Shown piece by piece: positions 52,564 to 63,504 of a stretch of 64,000 nt of DNA. Position 1 is the first letter of the stretch, and every line of letters starts with the position of its first letter. The translations under genes were made by a program, and so were the position numbers. Location of the stretch: contig CANJKZ010000770.1 in assembly GCA_947471745.1 (NCBI GenBank), positions 372,001 through 436,000 on the forward strand, written 5' to 3'. The stretch is from Closterium sp. Naga37s-1 (taxonomy: Eukaryota; Streptophyta; Zygnematophyceae; Desmidiales; Closteriaceae). Below the pieces are notes generated by a model that worked only from the letters and a program-made list of their open reading frames with translations, was not told where the DNA came from and made no database searches.

Positions 52564-55219
52564 ATGTCGCAAGCGCCAACCGTTTTGGGCGCAAAACGCA
52601 CTTGTGCGACAGATGGCGACCCTAGAAGTGATGCTACCCTCGATCCTGCACCAATAGTACCCTCCAAACGACCAACCACCTCCACTGCCCCCCAGGTCAC
52701 AGACAACAACTACCTAAACTTTCTCGCATGGATGAACCACCAGGCTATCAAGCCACCTCCAGCTCCAACTATGCCACCAGCCACAGCTGAAACACAGCCC
52801 CCCCCACCAAGTAATCCGAGTGAGACAATTGCTGGTGCAACGGGTGAACTCGTAGAGGACGGTGAGGCAATCGCCACCTCTAACACAGCCGTTCAGCCAC
52901 GATTTGCCCCCGTCAACGCTGCAGTTCCAGTGAGGCCACGAACCAGTGAGTGCATTTTTTTTTAATATGTTTTCGTGTTGCCTAGCTGGATGCTTTAAAT
53001 TATTTTAAACCTTGTCAACTACAACAATTCTCAACGCCAAAATCCTAACATGCTTATAATCGCTGACACATATTTCCTGCTTCTGTTTGTCAGAAATCCC
53101 AACCACTAGACCATTGGGATAAAAGGGCTTGTTAAAACCAGGGTGCACATTCAACGCGGTTCGGCTTGAGATGTTGGGAAGGGGGTTTGGAGAAAAACAG
53201 TGATTGGCTCACGAGGGGCGACAAAAAAATGATTCCGCTAGAGCTTCGGGCATTTCGTAGGTGGCGGGAGGGGGTGAAATGGCAAGTGTGGGTGAAACCG
53301 AATGGCGGGAGGGATGAAACAGATTGGCGGGAGGGGGGGGAAACGAAATTGCGGGGGAGGGGGGAAACAAAATTGCGGGGGAGGGGGGAAACGAATTTCG
53401 ACGGGGAGGGGGAAATGAAATTGCGGGGGCGTGGGGAAACGAAATTGCGGGGGAGGGGGGAAACGAATTTCGACTCGAAGGGGTTGAAAGCACACCTCGT
53501 AACCCACTCAGTCAAGGGATAACCTTTGATGCACATTCAGCTGAATGTGCACCCCGGTTTTAAGTAGCGGGTCAGTGCGCCCATAGCCCCCCAGGACAAC
53601 GTGCCTGTAACCCTTCCCTAGGATCAATCGGGGATCCCCAGTGGACCTCTGACACCCCCCCGCACTGGGATGCCCGAAGTGCACACACTGGGATTCGAAC
53701 CCGAGACCTTCGCTCTGATAACATGTCAGAAATCCCAACCACTAGACCATTGGGATAAAAGGGCTTGTTAAGTAGCGGGTCAGTGCGCCCATAACCCCCC
53801 AGGACAACGTGCCTGTAACCCTTCCCTAGGATCAATAGGGGATCCCCAGTGGACCTCTGACACTGTTATCAGGTTCTCTTCATCCACGAGTTGAGGCGGG
53901 AATACATTTGGAGGCTCAGTTGGAGGATGTTACAACCACGCTGCAGATTTCCCGCCAACGCGAGGAAGAACTTCAGAACTTGGCGGACAGCAAGGACCTC
54001 GAGCTGGAGCACCTTCGAAGCGTCGTTGCAGAGCAGCTTCAACGCATTGACTCGCTCGAAAACCGGGCGCTATCCGTGTCTGCACCGTCTCAACTCTCAA
54101 ACCCGGCTGGCACCGTCATTCAGGGCCCCGCGCTCCAATGGGACGTCACCAAGCTCGACGTCGTAAACGGGGTCATTAAGATTCCGACAAAGCTCACGGA
54201 TGAGCTTCAGATTGGTGTAAGATTTTCGCCCGTGAACCCAGTCGTTACAACATTATTGTTCTCTATGTGTTGTCAATTCTAACGACCGTTGTTACCGTAA
54301 TTTGTTCCCAGAAATTTACGAGTGACTCAATCTATTGGCTGACAACCGTTGCCCCTGGAAGCTACATGAGCTTTTTTCCGGAATGGTCAGAGCTTCAGCA
54401 CATCGTCGCCATGAAGTATTTGGAGGACGGGGTAAGTAACGACGAGTTCTATTATGCTATTTCTAGAGATTGTAAGATGCGGGAGACTGCCAAGAAGAAA
54501 TGCTCTGAGCGTCGTTCTAACCTGAATAGCCCGATTAGAGTGTATGCTTGGGGCTTTGGCGGATTCTACAACGAGACGGTTGTAGCCACCCTTGTCGCAG
54601 TGGGGATCCAAGTTGGATTTGTGAGGTCACCTGTGCAGTGGGCAGAAAAGTTTAAGCATGGTGAGAATTATTCCCTTACTGTCCGCCTATTGTGTCTTTC
54701 AGAATCCTGGATATACTCATATCTGTTTTGTTTTTTACTTTGCAGATCGCTATGGCTCTAATTGGCATTGCACCGAAGGCGAGCGTCCCTTTTCCAACCT
54801 AGGCTGGATCATGGCAGTGAGCAAGGCTTTCGGTGGCGTGAAAGCTACTGCCTGGAACGTCAAGCTTGTTGGAGCCGCGTATGTGTGCTACGTGGTAAGT
54901 TTCAATGTATTTTCCCAAGTTTTACTTCTTGAGGTGTATCTTACATTGTTTATTTTTTACTGTTCATGTGCAGGTTGAATGGCCAATGGCCAACGCAAAG
55001 GGATCCAAGGTTCCTGCGATGTCTGGGAATGAGCTCCTCAACACACAGAACATGCGGAGGAAGACTGAAGAAATCATCTCGTGGCTGAAGGAGTGGTACA
55101 TCCGTGATCCCAGTGTCTGGAATCCAAGCCACCCTGCTGGTTTTCAAATGTGCAAGGCAGTTAAGATTGAGATAGACGGTTTTGAGAGCCAATTTTTTCC
55201 AAATGGTGTTCCAGTATAG
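52564..55219 (+). CDS. Five-exon orphan gene, 489 residues
   Basis: Function not recognised. Exons 52564-52945, 53873-54216, 54312-54660, 54746-54894, 54974-55219 join in consistent phase (1, 0, 1, 0) to one frame with stop TAG. Exon 1 is Thr/Pro/Ala-rich and probably disordered. Exon 2 starts with a coiled coil (LEAQLEDVTTTLQISRQREE, LQNLADSKDLELEHLRSVVA). Exons 3-5 form a compact, Trp/Cys/Tyr-rich domain: SIYWLTTVAPGSYMSFFPEW, VYAWGFGGFYNETVVATLVA, RYGSNWHCTEGERPFSNLGW, KATAWNVKLVGAAYVCYVVE and WLKEWYIRDPSVWNPSHP. A GTAAGT inside exon 3 (54433) is bypassed because the frame stays open with protein-like content. Intron 1 holds SINE and MITE insertions. It may be a lineage-specific family or a domesticated transposon protein. 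Confidence 0.75.
53136..53559. mobile_element. MITE with 18-bp terminal inverted repeats and TTAA target duplication
   Basis: The ends AACCAGGGTGCACATTCA (53136-53153) and its inverted copy (53542-53559) match at 17 of 18 positions. TTAA flanks both sides (53132-53135, 53560-53563), while the uninterrupted SINE copy at 53766 has a single TTAA in the same context. The interior contains GCGGGGGAGGGGGGAAACGA-type tandem repeats and no coding region. TTAA targets are typical of piggyBac-like transposases. Confidence 0.85.
53682..53757 (-). other. tRNA-like head with A and B boxes
   Basis: Minus strand: A box TGGTCTAGTGGTTGG (53749-53735) and B box GGTTCGAATCCC (53701-53690) at tRNA-like spacing. 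The acceptor stem cannot be formed, so this is a SINE promoter, not a functional tRNA gene. Confidence 0.75.
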
Positions 55220-55700
55220 TTAGTTCGTAGTGAATAATTGCATGGTGATGTTTGTAGTACAGGCGCTAATAATCTAATGACCACCAAGAAGCATGTTTAT
55301 TTAGCAATGGGTGGCAATATGCGTCTTCTAATCAATATCAGCGTTTATAACGAATTGAACGTGTATATAAAATTTGCGGTATTTTATATACTAACATTCA
55401 AAGTTAGTTGCATGTACTTACGAAAATCTGAGAGAAGTGTATATTATCAAAAATTAAGGGTATTTGCATACAGTCACATATTGTAAAAAACAAGCACAAT
55501 TAAGATTTGATGGTGTACAGTCTGACGGTTTCTATGCTTGTTGGTGTCGATGTAACTGAAAGCGCGCGTGGTAACAACTCTGCCTTAAATTGCAGGATCC
55601 AACCATCTCTCACACAATCGCCCCATTCGCGAAGGGCCTACACACAATTGAAGTCCGGTCGGGGTGGTTGTTGAAAGCAGCTCACCAACATTTATAGCCA
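55220..55700. other. Intergenic region
   Basis: AT-rich, no gene seen. CATTTATAG at 55690-55698 could be a TATA-like element or an acceptor for the next gene. Confidence 0.45.
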
Positions 55701-58038
55701 GTGGGCCGAAACTCGATCACTCCGCGATCGTCTCCCGCGGTCACCGCGGCGTTCGCCGTCGCCGCGGCGCTTCTGATCGCGTGTTCCGCGCCGCTTCCGG
55801 CGGCGGCGCAGGCGGACGGCGAGTGCTGGCCGGGGAACGTGCCGTGCCCGGGCGGGACGGGGTGCGTGCGAGCGGATAAGCTGTGCGACGGCGAGTTCGA
55901 CTGCGACGACGGCAGCGACGACGGCTACGACTTCTGCCTCTCCTACGATTGCAGCAGCGTCGGCAAGGTGCGGGGGAGGCGGCGAGTAGTAGTGGGGGCA
56001 AAGTAAGAAAGTACTTCCGATAAAGTGCCTCATCGTAGTATCGTATCTGCGGTCATCTGCCTCCTCTCATCTCCTCGAACCTTCCTTCCCCTCAAATGTT
56101 CCCCCATTCATCGCCATCATCTGCCAGACGTGGTGCCGCGACGGAGAGCGGAGGACAACGACTGCACGGACTGGAGCACGGGCATCTACCACCTCTCAGC
56201 CCCTCCGACCCTGTCTCGCATTCATCCTTTCTACCTGCAGACGTTGTGCCGCGCGGATTACCAGGGCTGCCGGGTGAGCGGATTCTGCTGCTGCCGCTTC
56301 CTTCCCTCCTCTCATCTCCCCCGCCTCCCTTTTCCTGTCCCCCATGTTCTCCCCTTCCCACAGAGACGTGGTGCCGCGAGGGCTACCTGTGCCGGCCGGA
56401 GAGCGCGTACTGCGACCTGAACAACGACTGCTGCCCTGCCTAGACCTGTTCCCCTCCCACACGCCCACTCTCGCCAACTTTTCCCTCTCGTCCCCTCTGT
56501 GCCATCACTTACATCCAGACGTGGTGCCGCGAGGGCTACCAGTGCCGGCCGGAGAGCGCGTACTGCGACCTGAAGAACGACTGCACGGACTGCAGCGATG
56601 AGGAGCCCGAGCAGTGCTACTCCATCTACAAGGACATGCGCAAAGACCTGTGCAAGCCCCAGGGCCTGGTGAGTCACCACGGGGTTTCCTTACAGACAGG
56701 TGTTGCCCCTGTTGCCCAGTGTTACAGTTGTCTTAACGGCAGAGAGGAGGAGCCCAAGCAGTGCTACCCCATCTACAAGGACATGCGCAAAGACCTGTGC
56801 AAGCCCCAGGGGCTGGTGGCTTTATCTCTGCCAAAGGGTTGGTGCGTAAAGCGTTGTCTCAGCATCTCCCCCGTGGAAGTGTGTGCCAGCATCCCCCAGT
56901 GTTCCGACGGGTCAGAAAGTTCCACTGCTTCACCCACTGTTCCCAGCCCAGTCAAATCCATTGCCCCATCACCTGCTACTGCTGGACTCAGGGCCGCCTC
57001 TGCGACAGAGCGATTTTTTGAATTCCTACTCCGATCCAAGGCTCACCTCCTCCCATCCCCTCCCCACCTCCCCCCTCCACCCCTCTGCAGGTGCGATGTC
57101 CCAACGACCCAGGCTACTGTATCGACCCCCAGGAAGTGTGTGACAGCATCCCGCAGTGCTCCGACGGGTCAGACGAGTTTGACTGCTTCGCCCACACGTG
57201 CCAGCCTGGCCAGATCCACTGCCCCATCACCGGCTACTGCGCAAAGGGCCGGCTGTGCGATGGAACGCCGGATTGCTTTGGGGAGATGGGCGAGGAGGAC
57301 GAGAATCCAGACTTCTGCCAGGGGTATGCGTGTCCGGCGGGGTGGAAAAAGTGTGCGGATGGGCTGCAGTGTGTGGAGGCTGGTAGGTGGTGTGATGGCG
57401 CTGTGAACTGCCTGGATGGGAGCGATGAAGGGGCGGTTTGTGTTGTGCCTCCTCCTCCTCCGCCTGCTACTGGAGGATCTGGGACCAGCTCAGGTGGTTC
57501 TTCAGGTGGTTCAGGTGTTTCCAACAGCAGCAGCACTCCAGTTGTTTTGAGCAAGGAGGAGATTGCGAAGCTGAAGAAGCTGGCTCAGGAGAAAAAGGCG
57601 GCAGCCATGGCTGCCAAGAAGCAGAAGATGGAAGCCAAGCGGGTGGCAGAAGAGGAGAAGACAAAGCAGCGGGCGGCCAAAAACGCTGCGATTGAGGCAA
57701 AGATCAAAGCTAAGGAGGAGAAAAAGGCTGCTGTTGCTGAGAAGAAAGCTGCTGCTGAAGCCAAGAAGAAGCAGCAGGCTGAAAAGGAAGCTGCAATCGC
57801 GGAGAAGAAGAGGAAGCAGGAGGAGAAAGCTGCTGCGATTGAGGCTAAGAAAAAGAAGGACGCCGAGAAGAAGGCAGCTATTGAAGCCAAAAAGAAGCAG
57901 CAGGCTGAGAAGGAGGCAGCGATTGCTGAGAAGAAGAGGAAGCAGGCAGAGAAGACTGCTGCTATTGAGGCTAAGAAGAAAAAGCAAGCTGAGAAGGCAG
58001 CAGCGGTTGCAGCCAAGAACAAGGCAACCACTAAGTAA
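55701..58038 (+). CDS. Secreted LDL-receptor class A repeat protein with Lys/Ala coiled-coil tail
   Basis: Exons about 55701-55967, 56519-56668, 57091-58038 (stop TAA) join in phase 0. About 454 residues. A hydrophobic leader (TAAFAVAAALLIACSAPLPA) ends in AAAQA, a signal-peptide-like cleavage context. LDLa modules: CVRADKLCDGEFDCDDGSDD; divergent CRPESAYCDLKNDCTDCSDE; CIDPQEVCDSIPQCSDGSDE; CAKGRLCDGTPDCFGEMGEE; CVEAGRWCDGAVNCLDGSDE. The acidic DGSDE ends are the calcium-binding residues of the family. After a Pro run and a Gly/Ser linker, about 170 residues of Lys/Ala/Glu repeats (AEKKAAIEAKKKQQAEKEAA) should form a long helix. No ATG exists in the first frame before the leader, so an upstream exon or non-AUG start is needed. 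Role unknown; extracellular or cell-wall attachment is a guess. Confidence 0.75.
56128..57015 (+). repeat. Partial copies of exons 2 and 3 inside introns of the LDLa gene
   Basis: ACGTGGTGCCGCGA (exon 2 start, 56519) recurs at 56128, 56242 (as ACGTTGTGCCGCGC) and 56365, each with a CAG or similar before it. The exon 2 end recurs at 56747-56816. A degenerate exon 3 copy runs from about 56850 to 57010. The copies carry stops or shifts. Confidence 0.8.
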
Positions 58039-59940
58039 CCACTCTATATACTGTTTTGTGTGTTGTGTTGTACTTTAGTGGGCTGGTGCTGTTTATTAAT
58101 GCTTCATGTATTGCTTGCATTTTTTTACGATTCCATGATGAAATGCCATGATGAAACAACAGCGACGCGAAATTCCGCTCAGAAAAGCCCTCCCTCTAAG
58201 CCTGAGCGGTATCACGACTGAAGTGAGTTTGCTTCATGTGGGGCAGCACCTTAGCAATCTCAAATCCACATCGAACCATCGGAGCCGTCAGATGAGCATG
58301 CAAGAACATCCGTCACCCAATCACATTCTTTGAACTGCGAATGGACCGCCGTTTTTTTGTTTTTTATGGGCGATTTCCGACCGAAAGACAGTTTTGCTCA
58401 ACCCCCACAGCTCAGCTTGTTCAGGCAATTCATTCAGCTGCTTACTCAGGAGCAGGAAATCAGCACGCAGGTGGAGTGGGGTGGCGTGGGGTGGCATCAA
58501 CTGCAGCAGAAAAAGTCCTGCTTCTGTACAGCATTCTCGATTGTGTGTTTAGCACCTGCCTGTTCCAACTCAGCACACGCCATCTCTACTCCCATCCCCT
58601 CGTCTCGTGTCGCCTTCTCCTCTCTCCTCCTGGCCCTGGCCCGCTTTGCTTTCCACACGCCGACGACATGGGCGAGCGATGGCAGCGTAATTGCGCGTGT
58701 AGCTGTGCAATTCCACCCTCCCTCCGGGAGAGAATTGCTCCAGTGCCTTGTTTGGTGATTCGCTCTTGCCCACGTGTCCCCAAATTGCTCGAGTGGCCAT
58801 CAAATTCAGTGATAATTGCTCGAGTGGCCACGCCAGGGCATTTTCGAGGGGTTTTTTTTCTCCGGCACATTACCCTTCCAGGGTTTGTATCCCCGAAATT
58901 CCTCGTTCGCACGAGTCTCATCCCGCGGTAGTGATTCGTATTATTCCCCACCCGAAAATTTCGGGTGGTTGGCGGGCACGAACGTGGCCCGACCAATAGT
59001 ATATGCGCGGCCATTTTCGCCCCACTGCGCGACCAATGAGCGCGCGGGCAAACAAATTCGGAACCAATAAGCGCTCGAGCATATAAATCCGCGATCATAA
59101 ACCTAACGACCGCGCATGATTCGTCAATGATATGCTCGGTGCAATTGTTGGCATTACACGTCCAATCAGGTGCCATCATTAAGGATTGCGACCATATTTG
59201 ACCGCGCCAATGAAACTCAATTTACTTTATGATCTCGCCAATCATATGCTAAAAACACTCGCACAAACATAAACTCTGGCCAATTAGGTTCTAATTAAAA
59301 CGCTCATGTTCAGATGGATGCACGAGTACTTTCCATGTACCATTTAAACGGCAACAGCTTAAATATGTCAAGCTCTATGCATGTGTATGCTGAGTCCTAA
59401 ACATTGATTTGGAGTTTACGATGCAAGCCGTTTCAACATTTATTGTGTTTTGTGACCAAGGAAGGTTTCGATGATGTCGTCAGCCACCCCTGCACACGTT
59501 GAGCAAACGGTGACATTAGTAAGTAAGGTTAGCAGTTTGATGGTTCTAATGATAAGCAATGATGTTAAAATCATACATCTCACCAGCTGCTGGCTCGCTT
59601 GCCAGTGCGGAGCCGTGAGACGGGGGGTTGGGATTGTTGGGTGAAGTCGACATGCTCAAGCTGTGCTGTGAATCTGTCATGCCAGCTACTGGATGTGCCG
59701 TGCTGGGTGCAACGGCTGGTGGTGTGGGTAGGACATGCGGATGGGGTGCCGTGTTTTGTGCTGCGGAATGGCCTGCAGGGTTGGGAGCAATGGGTGCTGA
59801 AGGGGCTGGGTGTACGGAGATAGGGGCTTGCACCTGGCTGAATGGATGGATAGGGATTTGGTTGAATGCAAACTGCTGGGATGGAAAATGGAGGTTGGGA
59901 GGAGGGTGTCTGTGGGTGTACGGCTGCCATCCACCAGGGT
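58039..59940. other. Intergenic region with dispersed-repeat copy at 58405-58690
   Basis: No gene recognised. 58405-58690 is a diverged copy of 37575-37880. An inverted repeat CCGCTCAG/CTGAGCGG is at 58175-58209. 59546-59833 could encode a Pro-rich C-terminal extension of the next minus-strand gene but lacks a clear splice link. Confidence 0.45.
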
Positions 59941-62703
59941 TTAGGGTTGCACCTGCGGGTCCCGCGAAGGCGGCGGCTGGCGGGTGGTAGTTGCCAAACG
60001 TGGCTCCTGGGTGCTGGTGGGATAAGAGAGGTGGAGCCTGTTGTGAACTCCTGCTGGCGCTGCGGTGGAAGGCTCAGGGAGGCCGCTGAGCACTTCACGC
60101 CAGTTCCTCCACTCTGCCCACCGCTTCGCATCCACAATCCTCTCAACCCCTTGCGACGTCAGATCCTCCAAACACCTCCTCTCCTCCACGCTCAACTGCA
60201 CCATCTTCGAGCTGGAGATGGACGGTCGGCAGATGTGGGCGGCTGCTGCAAATGCTTTTGCGGCATCCAAAACCTCGGTATACCGTCCCAGCGCCAACCA
60301 CTTGTTATCTAGGCACATTCGTGCCGCCCACTTACCTTCCCGTCTGCTTATACCAGTATAACCTGAGCTAGGAGCTCGACCACGCGCAGTGTTGCGACTC
60401 GTCGTCTCAGTCCCTGTGCTGTATGCGGACACCAAATCCACATCCACATTCGAGGCAGTCACACCATGCCCAGTACCCACGGCCTCTCTAGCACCTCTAT
60501 TACCATCCGTAGTACCCAACAAGCCTCTGGCACCTTCATCACGCACCTTCCCACCTTCACCAGTCTCAACGGCAGCCACAGGACCCTCACCATGTGCACC
60601 TGGGTTGCTGTCATGTGTGCCAGCATTGTCCCCACCCATGACTTCCACACGTGCAGGTTCACCAGTTCCACCGGCCCCTGCCACATCACCATGTCCCTCC
60701 CCTGCAGCCTCACCGTCTACGCCATGCTGCGGAGTACGAGAAAGCATCAGCTCACGCAATTGCCTCTCGAGCTTGGCAATAGCCACTGCCTGACCCTCAT
60801 TGCGAACCTCCAGCCTATGCATCCGTTCTGCCATCTCCGCTCTCCACTCCCTATCCTCCACCTCATCACCTATCACCTCAGGCTCGGGCGGTTTCCTTAT
60901 CTCATTGCCAGAAGGGATCTCATGCCCAGCTGCCGTGAGCTCCCCGATCAACCGTCCTTCTGCATGAGCGCACACATCCTCCCGTAACCTACGTCGACAT
61001 GCCAGTGGGCTCATGCTGAACCGTACCCCGTTCTCAGCACCTTCGAAACACGCCTCCACAAGCGCGTGAATGTACTGGCATACGAAGATGCCGCAGTCAA
61101 AATCGTTCTGCTGCAGAGGCATCTGCCACGCCTGCAATACACCAAATGCACATGCAGTATAATGAAAAACAGACGGGAGTGTACACGTGTATCATTTGAT
61201 AAACTATGTATGTAAAATGTTTAATGTCACATGTGCACCATGCAGAGTACAACATTTTGCACGGGAAAGCACCTTGCACGTACAGATGGCTGCACTCAAC
61301 TTAGTGGCACCATACACACGACAGCACTTTGAACCGGGCAGTACATTGGTTGTTTGGCAGCATCGTGCACATGGGTGCACCATGCGCATGGTTGCACCAG
61401 GATTGCATGGGTTGCAATAATAGCATGGCTGCACATGAATAAGCATACGATGTAGCATGGTAGACAAGCGTAGTACTGGTCAACACACCTCCATGACGTG
61501 TGGCTGGAATCTCCCGAGCCTCGCTTTCATCTCTTCTATTGGTCGGTTTCCATGGTCCTTCTCGTAGGCCATGCCTAGCAAGCTGTGACGGGACTGCGTT
61601 GGGAAGGACAAAAGACGAAGTGGAAGTTTGAATAAATGAAACAAAATCATGCACGGTGATGTTTGCGTGCTTGTAAGTGAATTTGTGTTCGCAACCTCTA
61701 GCGGAACCTTACTTGGTCATGTTCTTGAATGCATTGCCCCCAACAGCATGCATCCCAAGGGAGTCATACAGCAGCAACCACGCAGGCTGGGTGGCGATGT
61801 CCTCGTCGAGCGGGAGAGTCACAACTCCAGGATTGACCACAATCATCACACTGAAATGAAACCTGCATCGTCACCACATTACACAACTAATGTCACGGTC
61901 AGGCAAAACAACAGCCGAAGCCCTTTGCGTATAGGCTAGACTAGACACGGGATCATGGCACTTACCCGCCAAAGATTGGCATGGCCAGATAGTCGTAGCT
62001 GAAGATCGACGCTCTGGACTCTCCACTGGCGATCTTGCCCCGTGAGCAGAAGTAGTCGTAACTTTGACTGTCCAACGCGAGCCACGTCTTGCCATTGCTC
62101 AACTTTGGCCGGCGGATGTTGAGCACTCTGCGGTGAAAGAGGCAGTAAATGTAGCACAACAATGTGAGATTTGTAAGTGCGATAATCAAGACACAAGGGT
62201 TCATCACCGGAGTCTACATGTCTATGGTATGGCACTTACATATTATGGAAATCGATGAGCGACTGCGTGATCGGCTAATTATCTGTGATGTGCAGAGCGT
62301 CGGCCATCGTGATAATGGCCGTCATGCCGTGATGGTCACGAATCGCATGCGTGGGAAAAAAGGGATGCGTAAACTTGTCCGCAGTAGCTCTAGACTCCTC
62401 ATGTGTGTTTAGCAACGGGATCTTGGTATCTCCGGTGATTTTCGCGATGAGATCGTCAGGTTCTACCAACGGCGTCTCAAACTCCGGCTCCACGCCATAA
62501 TCGTGGGGAGCTAATTTTTTCAAGACCACCGGATCAGACAGCGTGGCGCAATGCTCCTTGATAGTCGTCGCGTTTGCGTGGCCCAATTTCAGCCTATCAC
62601 TACGATGAAGACCGTCATCTTCTCCCGAATCCACGTCGGGCGTTGACGTGCCTTCACGTTTTCGTTGACGTTTCCCTCTACCACGAGCTGCTCGACCTGA
62701 CAT
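59941..62703 (-). pseudogene. Ulp1-like (C48) protease fused to an AP2-like domain, disabled
   Basis: Minus-strand exons in phase: 62703-62240, 62127-61966, 61850-61713, 61582-61489, 61131-59941. Exon 1 is basic/acidic and ends in SLIDFHN, the Ulp1 domain entry. A TAG (62277-62275) lies in frame eight codons upstream of that motif. Core motifs follow: TWLALDSQSYDYF, YDYLAMPIFGG, LLLYDSLGMHA, and the catalytic Cys in QQNDFDCGIFVCQY. The catalytic His expected in the GNHW-type motif is replaced (GGVMIVVNPG). The last exon continues through a coiled coil and an Ala/Gly-rich linker to GYTGISRREGKWAARMCLDN and LGRYTEVLDAAKAFAAAAH (about 60365-60215), an AP2/ERF-like fold that would bind DNA. Such fusions suggest a transposon origin. 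Loss of His predicts no protease activity. Confidence 0.65.
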
Positions 62704-62752
62704 ATCCACCGCCTAATCGCGCGCCGACGGCTCGTGTATCACGTAAGTACGG

Positions 62753-62833
62753 AGTTAGGGATAGGAAAGGGTGCTAGAGGCCTAAACCGGTAGAACTTCT
62801 AGTATCCACTCTAGGAGCTATCTATCCCTAACT
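62753..62833. repeat. Foldback with 12-bp arms
   Basis: AGTTAGGGATAG (62753-62764) and CTATCCCTAACT (62822-62833) are perfect inverted arms about 50 bp upstream of the Ulp1-like start codon. It may be a small foldback element or a regulatory hairpin. Confidence 0.6.
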
Positions 62834-63099
62834 TTGCGTTCTGGCGGACATATCGAGAGGAATATGCCCGGCACATGACGTGGTTTAGTTGGTGCCAGTG
62901 TTTGGGTTGAGCTTCGTACCTCACGCGCAATTACATGGTTACCGTATTTCGTTTGTAAATTTGTGATGTTACGAGGGATTTATTTGTACTTCGCGCATTG
63001 TACTGAGTCACGGATCGTTAGGGTTGCGATGTAACCGCAAAGCCGAACTCACCGAAATGTTCACAGTTGAAATGCGCACTTCATAACCTGTCAACTGCG

Positions 63100-63290
63100 C
63101 CCATACGCATATGACGCTCATATGCGCGGACCAATCAAACGCAAGCCAAAGATGACCGGTCATATTTGTATGCCTGTCAAAAAAGCTCGATTGCATATGA
63201 ACCGCTCATATGCACGGACCAATCAAATGCAATTCGGAATTGACCGGTCATATCCCTGTGCAATTTGACAGGCAACTGCGCGTGTGCTAT
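63100..63290. repeat. Duplicated hairpin/CCAAT block
   Basis: CGCATATGA-CGC-TCATATGCG (63106-63126) and GCATATGA-ACCGC-TCATATGC (63193-63213) are hairpins. Each is followed by a CGGACCAATCAAA block and a TGACCGGTCA palindrome (63153 and 63241), so a unit of about 87 bp is duplicated. It lies between two minus-strand genes and may be promoter DNA. Confidence 0.65.
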
Positions 63291-63504
63291 GTCCGGTCAT
63301 ATGCATGTGATATATGCCCGGGCATTTGGCGATGTACGCGATGTTATAAATTTCGCATCAACGCGCTACATGCCCTGCAGACTCGATACATAGCAAATAT
63401 TTGTTTACCACCGTTTCTGAATTATTCTTATTGTGACGAAAATAGACAAAGTGATTTATTACTTGACCCACCGCCTAATAATGTAGTCTCTAGTCGCCGG
63501 CATA

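Larger units (their letters stand above)
53094..53872 (-). mobile_element. Two tandem tRNA-derived SINE-like copies
   Basis: A unit of about 200 bp occurs twice. On the plus strand each has GAAATCCCAACCACTAGACC ... GGGCTTGTTAAGTAGCGGG ... CCCAGGACAACGTGCCTGTA ... GGGATCCCCAGTGGACCTCT. The first copy (53094-53660) is split by a MITE at TTAA. The second spans about 53725-53865. The tRNA-like head lies at 53682-53757 (minus strand). The sequence ends right at the AG acceptor of exon 2. Confidence 0.7.

Noticed and set aside
53682..53757. A functional tRNA gene
   Set aside because: A and B boxes are good, but the acceptor stem does not pair and the sequence is part of a repeated unit, so it is a SINE head.
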